A stretch of 48,808 nt of DNA from a virus, in the IMG/VR virus record IMGVR_UViG_3300030389_003683, positions 1 to 48,808 of that record; one strand, given 5' to 3'. The position numbers and the translations under genes were made by a program. The notes below the pieces were generated by a model, which saw only the letters and a list, made by a program, of their open reading frames with translations, was not told the origin of the DNA and did no database searches. Shown in pieces: positions 32,752 to 41,632 of the stretch (within the stretch, counting starts at the first letter, position 1; each line of letters begins with the position of its first letter).

Positions 32752-33812
32752 TATTTTGCTGTCCCCGCTGCTTTAGTTCCTACTGTTGCAAATGGATGCT
32801 CTGCAAAAGCTATGTAGATGTATGTTAATCCACTTGTATTTATAGATGCACCTGTACCTCTAAGTTTGAAGCCATTTGATAAAAAATCAATTTTAGATGT
32901 TGATGTTGTTGCTTCAGCTCCCGCGTCGTTTGTTTGTAAAACTTGTTCTGCTGGATTATCAATATCTCTTTTATTATCTAAAATATGCCAATTATCTCCA
33001 CCTGTATCCGCTCTTTTTGTTATAACAAATGCTGGTCTAAATCCCGTGTAAACAAATGTTCCATCTGCGTTTCCATTTCCTTCGTATGTTGAAAATTTAG
33101 AATAACCTTGTTTTTCTGCAAAACAGTAGGATATATGAGTTTGAGAACTTTTATTTGTATCTCCTGAATTTCCAACTGTAAATACCGAACTTGTTGGGGC
33201 AGTGTCATTAAAATAACTAGATGAAGTAGTTGCTGCGTCAGTGCCATCTAAAAAAACTGCTTTTGTTGCACCTATACCTGCATGATAAGTTGCCCAGTTT
33301 TGAGTAGCACTTCTACATTTGTTTATAATCAAACTTGGTGCAACTCCCAAACCATGACCAACTGTAGCATTTGAGCCTGTGCCTGTATAAGACACAATAC
33401 TAAACCCTGCTATTGTATTAACTGAAACTGTTGATGTGATATCTCCATCTGAGTTTGATGATGTAGATCCACCCGCTAACCAGTTCCATGCAACATAAGT
33501 ATGACTCCCATCATTTACTCTGGCATCACTAGAAGAACCAGCACCTACTGTGAAACCATCACTTGTAAAAGCATCTAAATGACCATCAGATTTATCGGTT
33601 ACTTCTGCACCAGTACCATCTGATGAAAGAGTTTTATTTGCACCTCTTACTGCGTCAGCTAAAGTATGACCATTACTATCTGTTCTATTTTTTTGCCAAA
33701 CCCAATCTGGTTGAAAGCCAACTCCTGTTAATGTTCTTGGATTACTACCATTGCCAGAATAAGTAATAGTGTTAAAGAACAGTCCTGGGTTATCTATTGT
33801 TGTATAAGCCAT
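32751..33812 (-). CDS. DUF7483-like tail fibre, short copy without insertion
   Basis: A 353-residue protein built wholly of the DUF7483-like module (LTGVGFQPDWVWQKNRTDS near residues 28-46, VAWNWLAGGS near 107-116, AGFSIVSYTG, GHGLGVAPSLIINKCRS) and ending TYIYIAFAEHPF. It is the paralogue of the 494-residue fibre at 29738-31222 but lacks the cupredoxin-like insertion. It overlaps the adjoining LamG-SPRY gene by one base on each side. Confidence 0.75.
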   Translation of the reverse strand: MAYTTIDNPGLFFNTITYSGNGSNPRTLTGVGFQPDWVWQKNRTDSNGHTLADAVRGANKTLSSDGTGAEVTDKSDGHLDAFTSDGFTVGAGSSSDARVNDGSHTYVAWNWLAGGSTSSNSDGDITSTVSVNTIAGFSIVSYTGTGSNATVGHGLGVAPSLIINKCRSATQNWATYHAGIGATKAVFLDGTDAATTSSSYFNDTAPTSSVFTVGNSGDTNKSSQTHISYCFAEKQGYSKFSTYEGNGNADGTFVYTGFRPAFVITKRADTGGDNWHILDNKRDIDNPAEQVLQTNDAGAEATTSTSKIDFLSNGFKLRGTGASINTSGLTYIYIAFAEHPFATVGTKAAGTAK

Positions 33813-35314
33813 TATCCAAACTCCGCTAAGTTTTTAGTGCAAAGGGCAAAATACCCTGATGGCACTGCATATTCAAAATTACCATGTCCGTTAGCATCCG
33901 CATTACCTGATGAGATTGAATATGGTGGTGAGCCAAAATTTACTTGCATTTGATTCATGTAAGTTCCGTTTGTTGAGCCAAATGAAAAGTGAAAAAAACC
34001 AGATGCGTTCGTAACTCCTGACATGGAGTATCCACCTGTATTCGAAGACGGGTCGTCACTATCCGCCCAAGTTCCATTTTTACCTATGTAAAATTTATTA
34101 TTATCAATATCTACTGCTAACATACAAATGTCTCCACTTGCTGTCCAAGTTGATCCATAACCCACAGAAACGTTTGTATTATTAATTACAATATTTCCAC
34201 TATAATTTTCTGTTGCAATGTCTGTGCTTCTAAATCCAGCAGCATTATTATTACGTGCATTTTCAGAAGGATCTGTTGAAACTCCAGCTGATAAACTAGG
34301 ATTAGAAGTAGTTAAATTTTTTACTTCACAATACCATTTTCCCGTACTAAAACCTATTGAGCTACAACCATACCATCTAACGCCACCATCTGTAGCTCCC
34401 GCAATTGCTAAATTTCCAAGTTCATAAATTGGTTTTGTGCCTGATTGAAGATCTAGATTATTTAAAGTTGCAAAATTATTGCTTGGTGTATCAGTAGATT
34501 GATCGATACTTGTTAAATTATTAACAGTAAAATCATTTCCATTTCCTGAAGTATCATCACCTAAATTAGATGAATCAGAAAAATTTAATTTAAATCCATT
34601 ACCACCATATGTGCCTGCATACGGTATAGGCTCCCAAATATTTGTAGCAGGATTAAATGCACCAAAAGATGTTTGATCTAATGCTTGTCCATCAATAAAT
34701 ATCATTTCACAAATATACCCATCAAAATAATCACCCGTACCTTTTTGACCGATATAATTTGGATAATCATTATTAAATGAATTAGTGTCATTTTGTGAAT
34801 ATTCATTTGTAGTTGAAAAAGATGTTTCTTTTACGCCATTTACATATATCTCTGTTTCAGGTGAAGCAACTGAATTATCATTTGAAACAACTATGTGGTA
34901 CCAAGCTGAAGTATCTCTAAATACTCTATTGGTTACTTTTTGTAAAAGAAAAGAATTTCTATAATCATTAACTTCTAATCGATCGCTAGCATCAAATTTA
35001 ATCTGACTGGTAAAATTTCCACTAAATCTTGTACCTGCCATTATTTGTAGTGAACCTAAATTACATCTTTTTACCCAAAAAGAATATGTCCATTTATATA
35101 CTGCACCATTTGCGTTTGGTAATGTTAAATTTAAATAATCTGAACTACCATCATTAAACCTACACGTATTAGCAATGGTTGTTTGTGGAAAACCTAGAGG
35201 CCATATAGATGAAGATTGAGATTCAAATTGATCTTGTAAACTCCACACACCTGAAGCAACACTTGTAGTTGGTGTATTTATTTTTCCTATAATTCCACCG
35301 TTATCTTGGTTCAT
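33812..35314 (-). CDS. Tail fibre with LamG and SPRY-like domains (copy 2)
   Basis: A 500-residue paralogue of the protein at 31228-32751: N-terminal anchor NGGIIGKINTPT, LamG-like sandwich with WYHIVVSNDNS and IYVNGVKE (about 140-170), a SPRY-like domain with WYCEVK and LAVDIDNNKFYIGKNGTW, and the end NFEYAVPSGYFALCT. The two copies are diverged along their length but share all signatures in order, so the duplication is old. It is the first gene of the fibre set. Confidence 0.75.
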   Translation of the reverse strand: MNQDNGGIIGKINTPTTSVASGVWSLQDQFESQSSSIWPLGFPQTTIANTCRFNDGSSDYLNLTLPNANGAVYKWTYSFWVKRCNLGSLQIMAGTRFSGNFTSQIKFDASDRLEVNDYRNSFLLQKVTNRVFRDTSAWYHIVVSNDNSVASPETEIYVNGVKETSFSTTNEYSQNDTNSFNNDYPNYIGQKGTGDYFDGYICEMIFIDGQALDQTSFGAFNPATNIWEPIPYAGTYGGNGFKLNFSDSSNLGDDTSGNGNDFTVNNLTSIDQSTDTPSNNFATLNNLDLQSGTKPIYELGNLAIAGATDGGVRWYGCSSIGFSTGKWYCEVKNLTTSNPSLSAGVSTDPSENARNNNAAGFRSTDIATENYSGNIVINNTNVSVGYGSTWTASGDICMLAVDIDNNKFYIGKNGTWADSDDPSSNTGGYSMSGVTNASGFFHFSFGSTNGTYMNQMQVNFGSPPYSISSGNADANGHGNFEYAVPSGYFALCTKNLAEFG

Positions 35315-35346
35315 TAGCTACTCCCTTTCGCTCCATCGGTGGATTC

Positions 35347-35742
35347 CTACGCGTCGTCTAACACTTCATATGATATGAATAAATCTAAATCAGAAGCAGC
35401 GCTTGCACCGCCTTTTAATATATCACCTTCCATAAGATAGATAGGTGTGTCTGATATAACTAATGTTGCATCAGCTGGAACTGAAACTGTTTTTGCTAGA
35501 TAAACTGTTGCATCAGCCCCTGTTGGTGTGATTCCAGCAGCACCTGCTGTTGTCAAACCATCAACAAAAAGATCTACTGTAGCTGCGTTTACTCCATCAA
35601 CATTAGCTACGGTAATTCTATTTATTTTTAAAATTTTATCTGAATCTACTGTTAATAAAGTAGCAGTGGTAGTAGCACTTAAATTAAATCCGAGATTACC
35701 ACCGTTAATTGTTGCTACATTTACTAGATTTGGATTTGCCAT
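35347..35742 (-). CDS. Small beta-rich structural protein
   Basis: A 131-residue Val/Thr/Ala/Asp-rich protein with regular alternating hydrophobic residues and few aromatics, as in small phage decoration or tail beta proteins. It has no enzymatic motif, signal or membrane segment. A gap of 12 bases separates it from the gene before it (35755-36432), and the next gene downstream is the first fibre gene. A virion component is probable. Confidence 0.65.
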   Translation of the reverse strand: MANPNLVNVATINGGNLGFNLSATTTATLLTVDSDKILKINRITVANVDGVNAATVDLFVDGLTTAGAAGITPTGADATVYLAKTVSVPADATLVISDTPIYLMEGDILKGGASAASDLDLFISYEVLDDA

Positions 35743-35754
35743 AATTATCTCCTT

Positions 35755-36432
35755 TTATCCGAATATTAAAGCCATTGCAATAGCCTTACCTGTAGAAATC
35801 CCTCCTGTATCAGCGAAAGATAAATTACCTGAAGAATCTGACACTAATGCTTGACCAGAGGATGTCGCATCGGCTGTTGGTAAGTTTAAAGTAAAGCTAG
35901 ATCCAACAGTTGTTGCTGCTCTTAAGCCAACATATTGACCTCCAGTAGCGTCTTGAAATCTTAGCTCATTTCTATTTACTAAATTTATTTGTGAAAACTC
36001 TGAAAATACATCTACAATGTTTGGATTTGTACTATCATCAGCTTTAGCATAAACAAATTTTGTTCCTTTATCTGTAGCAGAAAAAGTTACACTAGTTCCT
36101 GATCCACTTGTGTATTGAAACTCTACAGTGAATGCACCGCTCGTGCTATTTTTAATTATGTAAAAATTTTCTACATCTAATGGAATAGAAACTGTAATGT
36201 TACCTGTTATGGTTCCTGTAAGTTCTATAATTCTGTTTGCAACTGTTGCACCTGTAGAACCATCAGAAACATTTAATGGTGTATCGCCAGTTCCATTTAC
36301 TGCTTGTGAATTATATCCACCTACAATTTGACTTAAAATATTTAAATTTGTATTTGTTTTATCACCCCACAAACCAGCTTGTTCACCGGTGACCATTAAT
36401 TCAACACCTAAAGGTGTAAAAGATGAAGGCAT
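35755..36432 (-). CDS. Tail fibre or tail-attached protein
   Basis: A 225-residue protein. The N-terminal GVELMVTGEQAGLWGDKTNTNLNILSQIVGGY (about residues 8-40) is a recurrent module of marine phage tail proteins. The rest is beta-rich Gly/Ser/Thr sequence with a C-terminal PTADATSSGQALVSDSSGNLSF pattern that resembles repeat ends of fibres. Probably a short fibre or a connector for the large fibres encoded just downstream. Confidence 0.65.
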   Translation of the reverse strand: MPSSFTPLGVELMVTGEQAGLWGDKTNTNLNILSQIVGGYNSQAVNGTGDTPLNVSDGSTGATVANRIIELTGTITGNITVSIPLDVENFYIIKNSTSGAFTVEFQYTSGSGTSVTFSATDKGTKFVYAKADDSTNPNIVDVFSEFSQINLVNRNELRFQDATGGQYVGLRAATTVGSSFTLNLPTADATSSGQALVSDSSGNLSFADTGGISTGKAIAMALIFG

Positions 36433-36446
36433 ATTTTATCTCCTGT

Positions 36447-37244
36447 TTAAGCTGCCAAGGTCCAATTTACTGTAGAACCTGTATTGAGGTCAGTATAAGT
36501 CACAGAGCTACCAGTGTCAACAGGTGTCCACGCAGTAACAAAAGCCTGACCTACGCCTGATGTTATTTCTAGTCCAGTTAGTTTAACAACTGTTGTTTGT
36601 TTAGTGGTAATTGTGCCTAAACTTGACGTTATTTGTTGTCCTGTCGGGAATGCTTTAATTGATGGAGTAGCTACAACTGTGCCTAAACCAGTTGTTATAG
36701 CAAATCCAGTTGGTCTAAAAGTAAAGCTAGTGAAGGAATTAATATTACCTAGACTTGTATTAATTTGCTGACCCACAGTATCAGCGTCACCTCCTGATAC
36801 TACTCCAGCTGGTCCTAAACTAGATGTAATAGCTATACCTGTTAATGATACAGTTTCATCGTCTGAAACTCTTGGTGAACCTACTGAAGTTGTAATTGCT
36901 GGTGCAGAAACATTAATATTAGCTGCATCAGTTTGTATATCAACAAGTCCTAAACTTACTGAAATTAAATTAGTTGATGGTGATGCTTTTGCTCCAGCTT
37001 TTGCTAATGCAGTGCCTAATGAAATAGTAGTTTGTAAACCAGCAGGTGCAGTTGTAAATGCAGCTCCCCAAGCTAGATTACCCCAAGTTTTTCTACCCCA
37101 TCCTACATTAAGTTGAGCAGTAACATTGACTGATCCTAATGATGATGTAACAGATAAACCAGATACTCCTACAGTTACTGAATTATTTTGGCCCCATCTG
37201 AGTTGACCCCATTTGCCATTACCCCAACTATCAGGTGCAGCCAT
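36447..37244 (-). CDS. Beta-repeat tail protein with nine ITSSLG-type repeats
   Basis: A 265-residue protein. After an N-terminal Trp/Gly-rich segment (WGNGKWGQLRWG) it contains about nine degenerate repeats of 20-28 residues with the consensus TG-x-x-ITSSLG-x-x-x-x, among them GLSVTSSLG, GIAITSSLG, GQQITSSLG and GLEITSGVG. A second WGRKTWGNLAWG segment lies after the first repeat. Such regular Ser/Leu/Gly repeats suggest a beta-helix or beta-solenoid. No family is recognised. It lies among tail genes and is probably a tail fibre shaft. Confidence 0.65.
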   Translation of the reverse strand: MAAPDSWGNGKWGQLRWGQNNSVTVGVSGLSVTSSLGSVNVTAQLNVGWGRKTWGNLAWGAAFTTAPAGLQTTISLGTALAKAGAKASPSTNLISVSLGLVDIQTDAANINVSAPAITTSVGSPRVSDDETVSLTGIAITSSLGPAGVVSGGDADTVGQQINTSLGNINSFTSFTFRPTGFAITTGLGTVVATPSIKAFPTGQQITSSLGTITTKQTTVVKLTGLEITSGVGQAFVTAWTPVDTGSSVTYTDLNTGSTVNWTLAA

Positions 37245-37254
37245 TTTTTACCAC

Positions 37255-37692
37255 CTACGCTAATCTAATAATAGCTAATGTGTTAGTAAAATTCGGAAAT
37301 TGAATTGTAAAAGTCCCTGATGTTGATACTTTGTTTGAAACAAAATCTAATACTGCAACTGATTTGTTTGCTTGTGATGTATTATAAATTAATGCACCCA
37401 TAGCTGTAATAGTTGCTGTTAAGTATGAAAGATCTGCAAAATCTACAATTGCAGTTGTTCCAACCAATTTATGTGTTTGTCCTGTTAAAACTTTACCACC
37501 TGAAGAATAGTCACCTGTTGAATCTGTAACTTGTCCTGCAGTTGTAAAAGATGCTAATGATGGTCCTATAACTGATGAGTCAGTATATAAAGCTAATTTA
37601 AATTTATTACCACCAGAAGCAGCAAAATTGTGAGTTCCACTTAATAATTCATTTTTAAAAGAACTTGTAATTGCGCTAGTTGTTATTGCCAT
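37255..37692 (-). CDS. Conserved structural protein
   Basis: A 145-residue, beta-rich protein with an N-terminal helix (ITSSFKNELLSGTHNF) and a central FKLALYTDSSV strand pattern, seen in numerous phage genomes near the neck genes. The function is not known, but it belongs to the virion. Gaps of 10 and 14 bases to its neighbours show a single transcription unit. Confidence 0.65.
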   Translation of the reverse strand: MAITTSAITSSFKNELLSGTHNFAASGGNKFKLALYTDSSVIGPSLASFTTAGQVTDSTGDYSSGGKVLTGQTHKLVGTTAIVDFADLSYLTATITAMGALIYNTSQANKSVAVLDFVSNKVSTSGTFTIQFPNFTNTLAIIRLA

Positions 37693-37706
37693 AATTTTCT
37701 CCTGTT

Positions 37707-38360
37707 TTATGGTGACGGTGAATCAATTTTAATTCGGATCGCACCATTGAAATAATCGTCTCTTCTTCTTCTACCAATCTGCTCTATAGCATACTTGGAT
37801 ATAGCATTTGTATACTGTTTTTCGTAATATTGCAACATGTCCATAGGACCCTTTAAATAGCCATAAGCTTCAATTAAACAAGCGTATAATAAACCAGCAG
37901 GAAAGTTTTTACTTAAATAAGTTTGTGTATTAGAAGATGATAGCCCTGCGGGTTTAGCTACATAACTAGCTTGAATGCTAAATGTTGTATTAGGAACTGG
38001 TGCGAACATCAAAGTATCGTTATCTAAGTTTGCATAATATTTTGGTACACCTGTAGCCTGAGTTGGATTAAACTCATCTATAAAAGTAGTATCTCTTTTT
38101 TCTAAATATATTTTATCAGAACCGCTAGTAATTTGTAACGCACGAATTACTAAAGCACCATCAGGAAAATTTAAAAATTTTTGACCACTTACCATACTTG
38201 CAGTGGCATATTTTCTATCTGCATCTGTATTTACATCTCTTAGTATTCTTTCTTCTGCGTCTAATATAAAACCGTTAATTATTGCAGACGTAAAAACTGT
38301 ATCATCTACTTCTGTATAATTTCTAATTTTTGTTACTAAGTCTGCGTATGTTGTTGCCAT
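37707..38360 (-). CDS. Head-tail adaptor protein, SU10-adaptor-like
   Basis: A 217-residue protein in the phage adaptor pattern: N-terminal helix TTYADLVTKIRNYTEV, then ILDAEERILRDVN (about 31-43), a beta middle with LNFPDGAL, and the C-terminal helical MLQYYEKQYTNAISKYA. Members bind the portal and start the short tail. It overlaps the downstream gene by one base and lies beside the gp4-like gene, giving a typical neck cluster. Confidence 0.75.
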   Translation of the reverse strand: MATTYADLVTKIRNYTEVDDTVFTSAIINGFILDAEERILRDVNTDADRKYATASMVSGQKFLNFPDGALVIRALQITSGSDKIYLEKRDTTFIDEFNPTQATGVPKYYANLDNDTLMFAPVPNTTFSIQASYVAKPAGLSSSNTQTYLSKNFPAGLLYACLIEAYGYLKGPMDMLQYYEKQYTNAISKYAIEQIGRRRRDDYFNGAIRIKIDSPSP

Positions 38361-38704
38361 TATGTTATAACCTTAACCTCTCCTATACTGGTTAGTATAT
38401 CTAATCTTTTGCCTGCTGGCAAAGGTAACATTCCATTAGAACTAAAAGTTGGTATACCAAGTGTGCCTTGAAACGAACCAACAGCAACAGTCATATTACC
38501 AATATTATGTTGCACTCTAACATTCTGTAATGCTTGTGGATCTGCCCCATAGATTTTTGGATCTAATTGTGGAGATTTTGGTTCATACTCAGATACATGC
38601 ACAAGAGCGCCATTCCATTCTTTAACCATTTCTAAATATGGAAAAGCTTGTCCTGATCTATCTGATATAGATTGAGCGTATTTACCTTTAGCAAATTTTG
38701 TCAT
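38360..38704 (-). CDS. Conserved neck-region protein of unknown function
   Basis: A 114-residue protein beginning FAKGKYAQSISDRSGQAFPYLEMVKEWNGALVHVSEYEPKSP-like sequence (about residues 4-40), a pattern recurrent in marine phages between adaptor genes. It probably is a small virion protein of the neck, though no function is established. It overlaps both neighbours by a single base. Confidence 0.7.
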   Translation of the reverse strand: MTKFAKGKYAQSISDRSGQAFPYLEMVKEWNGALVHVSEYEPKSPQLDPKIYGADPQALQNVRVQHNIGNMTVAVGSFQGTLGIPTFSSNGMLPLPAGKRLDILTSIGEVKVIT

Positions 38705-39414
38705 TATGTAACTGTCGGATAGTAATTAGCAGGAGTTATAAATGTGCTAGATCTAGATCCGTCCTCTTCAAGTGCTCTTTTTATTTCATCTTCATAATAA
38801 AGTTTTAGAGCTTGTGTTCTTTCAGGTGTATATTTTTGAGATAAGTAAAAAGCTAGACCAGATACCATACAAGGTATCCATCTAAAAGGCACATCTGCTG
38901 TATTAGTGTAATCTCCTGCGTCCTGTATTCTTTGTAAAGAGTAGTATTTTAAATGTGTAAAATTTTGTTTATTAGGTGTTATGTACAATGTTATTGTTGG
39001 AGAAGCAGTTCCTGTTGTAACTCTTTGAACAAAGTATTGTGATGGTGTTCCTGTAGATCCTTTATTTGGTAGCGATGCATAAGTAGATCTATCTATTTTT
39101 GTTAATGACACATCTAAATTATCAGATCCTGGATTAGCTGTTGTAGAACTATTTGATAAAAAAGCTTCAAGAACATCACTAGCACCCGCAACTGTGGAAT
39201 ATTGCGAGGTACCAGCTGTTAGTTCGAGAGCATTTAATTGAACTTTCCAAAGGTGGACACCACGGTTGCCCCACTCTGAAAATAAAACATTAAGAGATCT
39301 TCTTGCTTTTTTAAGATCATAACCAGAACTAGTTTGAATACCGCATCTTTCGTATGCCTCTTCAACTATTTCATCAATCGATAAATCGAATGCTGCTGTT
39401 CCACTGGTAGCCAT
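38704..39414 (-). CDS. Tail accessory factor, P22 gp4-like
   Basis: A 236-residue protein. The N-terminal segment IDEIVEEAYERCG then YDLKKARRSLNVLFSEWGNRG (about residues 13-50) is typical of the gp4-like/head-completion family, which binds the portal underside. A central beta part and a C-terminal helical part (FYLSQKYTPERTQALKLYYEDEI) complete the pattern. It overlaps the next gene by one base. The three genes at 37707-39414 support a P22-like short tail. Confidence 0.8.
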   Translation of the reverse strand: MATSGTAAFDLSIDEIVEEAYERCGIQTSSGYDLKKARRSLNVLFSEWGNRGVHLWKVQLNALELTAGTSQYSTVAGASDVLEAFLSNSSTTANPGSDNLDVSLTKIDRSTYASLPNKGSTGTPSQYFVQRVTTGTASPTITLYITPNKQNFTHLKYYSLQRIQDAGDYTNTADVPFRWIPCMVSGLAFYLSQKYTPERTQALKLYYEDEIKRALEEDGSRSSTFITPANYYPTVT

Positions 39415-39424
39415 TAGTCATGTC

Positions 39425-39976
39425 CTATTTTTTTGCTTTACCGCCTCTTTTCATGTAACCCATTTTATTTCTTACACGAGTTGGCAATTTAGCTAGACCT
39501 GGATTTTTTTCTTTGTCTACAGCTTTTAATCCACCTTTTTTCATTTCAGAAGCTCTTACTCTTCTTGCTGCTTCTGCAACACCGCCACCCATCTTAGCCA
39601 TAGGTTTAGGTTTACCTTTACCAACAAGATCTTTTAATTTTTTTCTCATTCTTCTTAATCTATCTGCACCAACAGTAACTCTGCTTTTCATTTCTCCCAC
39701 TCTTCCAGAATCAGCACCACCACCTTTACTATATCTTTTCATCATTCCACCACCCATTTTACCCATAGCTAACTCTTTTTTCTTTTTCATAGCTAAGCCA
39801 GCAAGCATTTTACCCATGCCACCTTTTATTTTATCAGTGCTTCCAGATTTTTTACCCATCATTTTTTTTGCAGCCATAGCGCCTAACGCGCCTAAGGCCA
39901 ATGCACCCATAGCCATTTTTTTAGGTTTCATACCCATGGCCATTCTTTTTTTCATACTTATTTTTGATTTGTCCAT
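39425..39976 (-). CDS. Lys/Met/Gly-rich basic virion protein (putative)
   Basis: A 183-residue protein, strongly basic and rich in Lys, Met and Gly. Residues 20-45 are hydrophobic (MGALALGALGAMAAKKMM). KKGG occurs near residue 144 and GGGVAEAARRVRASE near 128. It ends in a Lys/Arg/Gly tail. This low-complexity basic composition suggests DNA or membrane contact in the virion. It overlaps the 332-residue basic gene by one base. No catalytic domain is recognised. Confidence 0.6.
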   Translation of the reverse strand: MDKSKISMKKRMAMGMKPKKMAMGALALGALGAMAAKKMMGKKSGSTDKIKGGMGKMLAGLAMKKKKELAMGKMGGGMMKRYSKGGGADSGRVGEMKSRVTVGADRLRRMRKKLKDLVGKGKPKPMAKMGGGVAEAARRVRASEMKKGGLKAVDKEKNPGLAKLPTRVRNKMGYMKRGGKAKK

Positions 39977-40974
39977 TAAAATACTCCTTTAAAGTTATGT
40001 CCTTTGACTGCTATGCCAGTTCCTCTCGCACCGCCATTTACAGATCCGCCTCCAGCTCTATTGTAGACTCTTTTTTTGTACTCTTTCATAAAGGAGCTAC
40101 CTTTACCTTTTAAACGAATTCCTTTTTTAAGTGGTCTTCTTTTACTTAACTCTCCAAATGTAGTTTTACCTGTTATTCCACCTGCTGCTTTTTTAACAAT
40201 TGTTGATAACATTTTTGCTTGACCAGCGTGAAGTTTAGAAGCTTTTTTTAAACCACCTATAACTTTTTTAATTTTTGCCTCTCCTCCTTTTTTCTTTTTT
40301 TCCATTATAATCATAATGCCATCAGCTTTTTTCATACCACCCTTTTTCATCCCTGATTGTCTTTCTTTCATATTTTTTAAATATGGTGGTAATTTTGGCT
40401 TAGGTCTTGTTGGATCTGTTTTAGGATCTGGATATATTGTTTTTCTAGGTTTTTTTCTTCGTCTACCTGGTAAGCTTCTTATACCACCCATCGCCATACC
40501 TAATTCTTTTTTAAGCTCTTCTAATCTTTTTTGTTTTTTTGTAACATTTTCTTTTAATCTATCTTTATCTTTTTGTTTTTCAGTAGGTTCTCCAGCTTCA
40601 ACATTTTTTCTTTTACCAAAAAGACCTGCCATACCACCACCCATCAATTTTTTAACTTTAGCTTCATCTCTAGCTCTGGCTGCTTTTACTTTTTTTCCAG
40701 TCATATATTTTCTCATTTGTGTTACTGGAGATAAACCCTTTAATAAACTAAAAGTTTTAGGTGTCTCCTTTTTCATTTTATCTTTTACTTCTTGTTTAAC
40801 AGAATATTTAGGTTCCATAGCTCCACCTTTTTTAAACCCCATATGCTTTTGACCTGTTTTTCTCATTTCACTCCTTTTTTTATTAGTGAATCTTCTTTTA
40901 GTTAATGCTTTAACAATTCTTTCCCTTCCAAACCTATCTATCATGTCAGAAATTGTAATTTTTTTCTTAGCCAT
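39976..40974 (-). CDS. Large basic low-complexity virion protein (putative)
   Basis: A 332-residue Lys/Arg/Gly-rich protein with several KKGG elements (FKKGGAMEP near residue 49, MKKGGMKKADG near 213). The C-terminal end GGARGTGIAVKGHNFKGVF resembles a short module repeated in marine-phage basic proteins. Residues 85-160 form a charged helical part. No enzyme motif is seen. Its very high charge suggests binding of packaged DNA. AGGAGAG lies before the ATG at 40974. Confidence 0.6.
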   Translation of the reverse strand: MAKKKITISDMIDRFGRERIVKALTKRRFTNKKRSEMRKTGQKHMGFKKGGAMEPKYSVKQEVKDKMKKETPKTFSLLKGLSPVTQMRKYMTGKKVKAARARDEAKVKKLMGGGMAGLFGKRKNVEAGEPTEKQKDKDRLKENVTKKQKRLEELKKELGMAMGGIRSLPGRRRKKPRKTIYPDPKTDPTRPKPKLPPYLKNMKERQSGMKKGGMKKADGIMIIMEKKKKGGEAKIKKVIGGLKKASKLHAGQAKMLSTIVKKAAGGITGKTTFGELSKRRPLKKGIRLKGKGSSFMKEYKKRVYNRAGGGSVNGGARGTGIAVKGHNFKGVF

Positions 40975-40984
40975 AATCTCTCCT

Positions 40985-41013
40985 GTTATAAAGGGCCCTT
41001 TTGACGTTATAAC
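40985..41013 (-). other. Inverted repeat with internal palindrome between genes
   Basis: GTTATAA (40985-40991) and TTATAAC (41007-41013) form a 7-bp inverted repeat that encloses the perfect palindrome AAGGGCCCTT (40991-41000). It lies between the basic 45-residue gene and the next gene. It may be an RNA processing or transcription-pausing element; no T-run follows on the minus strand. Confidence 0.35.
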
Positions 41014-41018
41014 TTATG

Positions 41019-41156
41019 TTATCTCGTTCTACTAATATACTTTCTTTTACGTTTGTTGTCTACCAACCGTTTTTTCTTTCTCATGGCTTTGGATGGTCTA
41101 CCACCTCTTAGTTGACCAGATATTTGTTGTGGTATTTGTGCTCTACTGATTGGCAT
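41019..41156 (-). CDS. 45-residue basic protein
   Basis: A short gene beginning at a TAATG overlap with the end of the peptidase gene (41156). The product starts MPISRAQIPQQISGQLRGGR and continues as a Lys/Arg-rich tail. Similar MP-SRAQIP-type basic peptides occur in other marine phage contigs. It ends 44 bases before the start region of the 332-residue basic gene. The function is unknown. Confidence 0.65.
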   Translation of the reverse strand: MPISRAQIPQQISGQLRGGRPSKAMRKKKRLVDNKRKRKYISRTR

Positions 41157-41632
41157 TAAAATAAGTCCATTGCTTTACCAACTATTGGTTTATATGCAGT
41201 TTTACCGTTTTTTTTATATGCATGTAAGTATTGTGCTCGTCTACCCTCTGGTATCCAAGAACAATGAACCCACCCTGAGTTGGGTTCGCCAGGCGTAAAA
41301 AATTCGAGAATGAGCTGATCTGGTTCTAGGTTTTTAAAAATCCAATCAGATAATTCAGCATTACTTGTGCCAAGCACTTCGAAATCGGCCGCCTCTGCCC
41401 GTGCATGTTGTGACTCGATCGAGCTACCTATGGCTAGGCACAATTTTGGTGATCGGAAACAGCTAGTCACCTTAACCCTGCCAAAGTGATCACGAACCGG
41501 TTGTAATATATTTTCGCATAATAATCTAAGTTTTGTTATTTGATCAGAATTAGGATTATTATCAATCCCAAGCCTAATAGCTGTGTCTGATTTAATTAAT
41601 TCTTGAAGGGTAAAATTACGTGTTAAATTCAT
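41156..41632 (-). CDS. Peptidase M15-type endolysin
   Basis: A 158-residue zinc peptidase of the M15 (VanY/DacA-like, M15_3-type) family that cleaves peptidoglycan stem peptides. The zinc ligands are visible: His76 and Asp83 in SQHARAEAADFEV, and His123 in GWVHCSW. The N-terminus (MNLTRNFTLQELIKSD) matches the family and there is no signal peptide, so export must be through a holin-type protein of the same cassette. It overlaps the upstream gene by 4 bases. Lysis at the end of infection is the likely role. Confidence 0.88.
   Translation of the reverse strand: MNLTRNFTLQELIKSDTAIRLGIDNNPNSDQITKLRLLCENILQPVRDHFGRVKVTSCFRSPKLCLAIGSSIESQHARAEAADFEVLGTSNAELSDWIFKNLEPDQLILEFFTPGEPNSGWVHCSWIPEGRRAQYLHAYKKNGKTAYKPIVGKAMDLF

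Noticed and set aside
39513-40852. Long plus-strand frames of 159 and 178 codons opposite the basic genes
   Set aside because: They are mirror images of Lys/Arg/Gly-rich coding sequence, giving Phe/Leu/Pro/Ser-rich products without ribosome binding sites.
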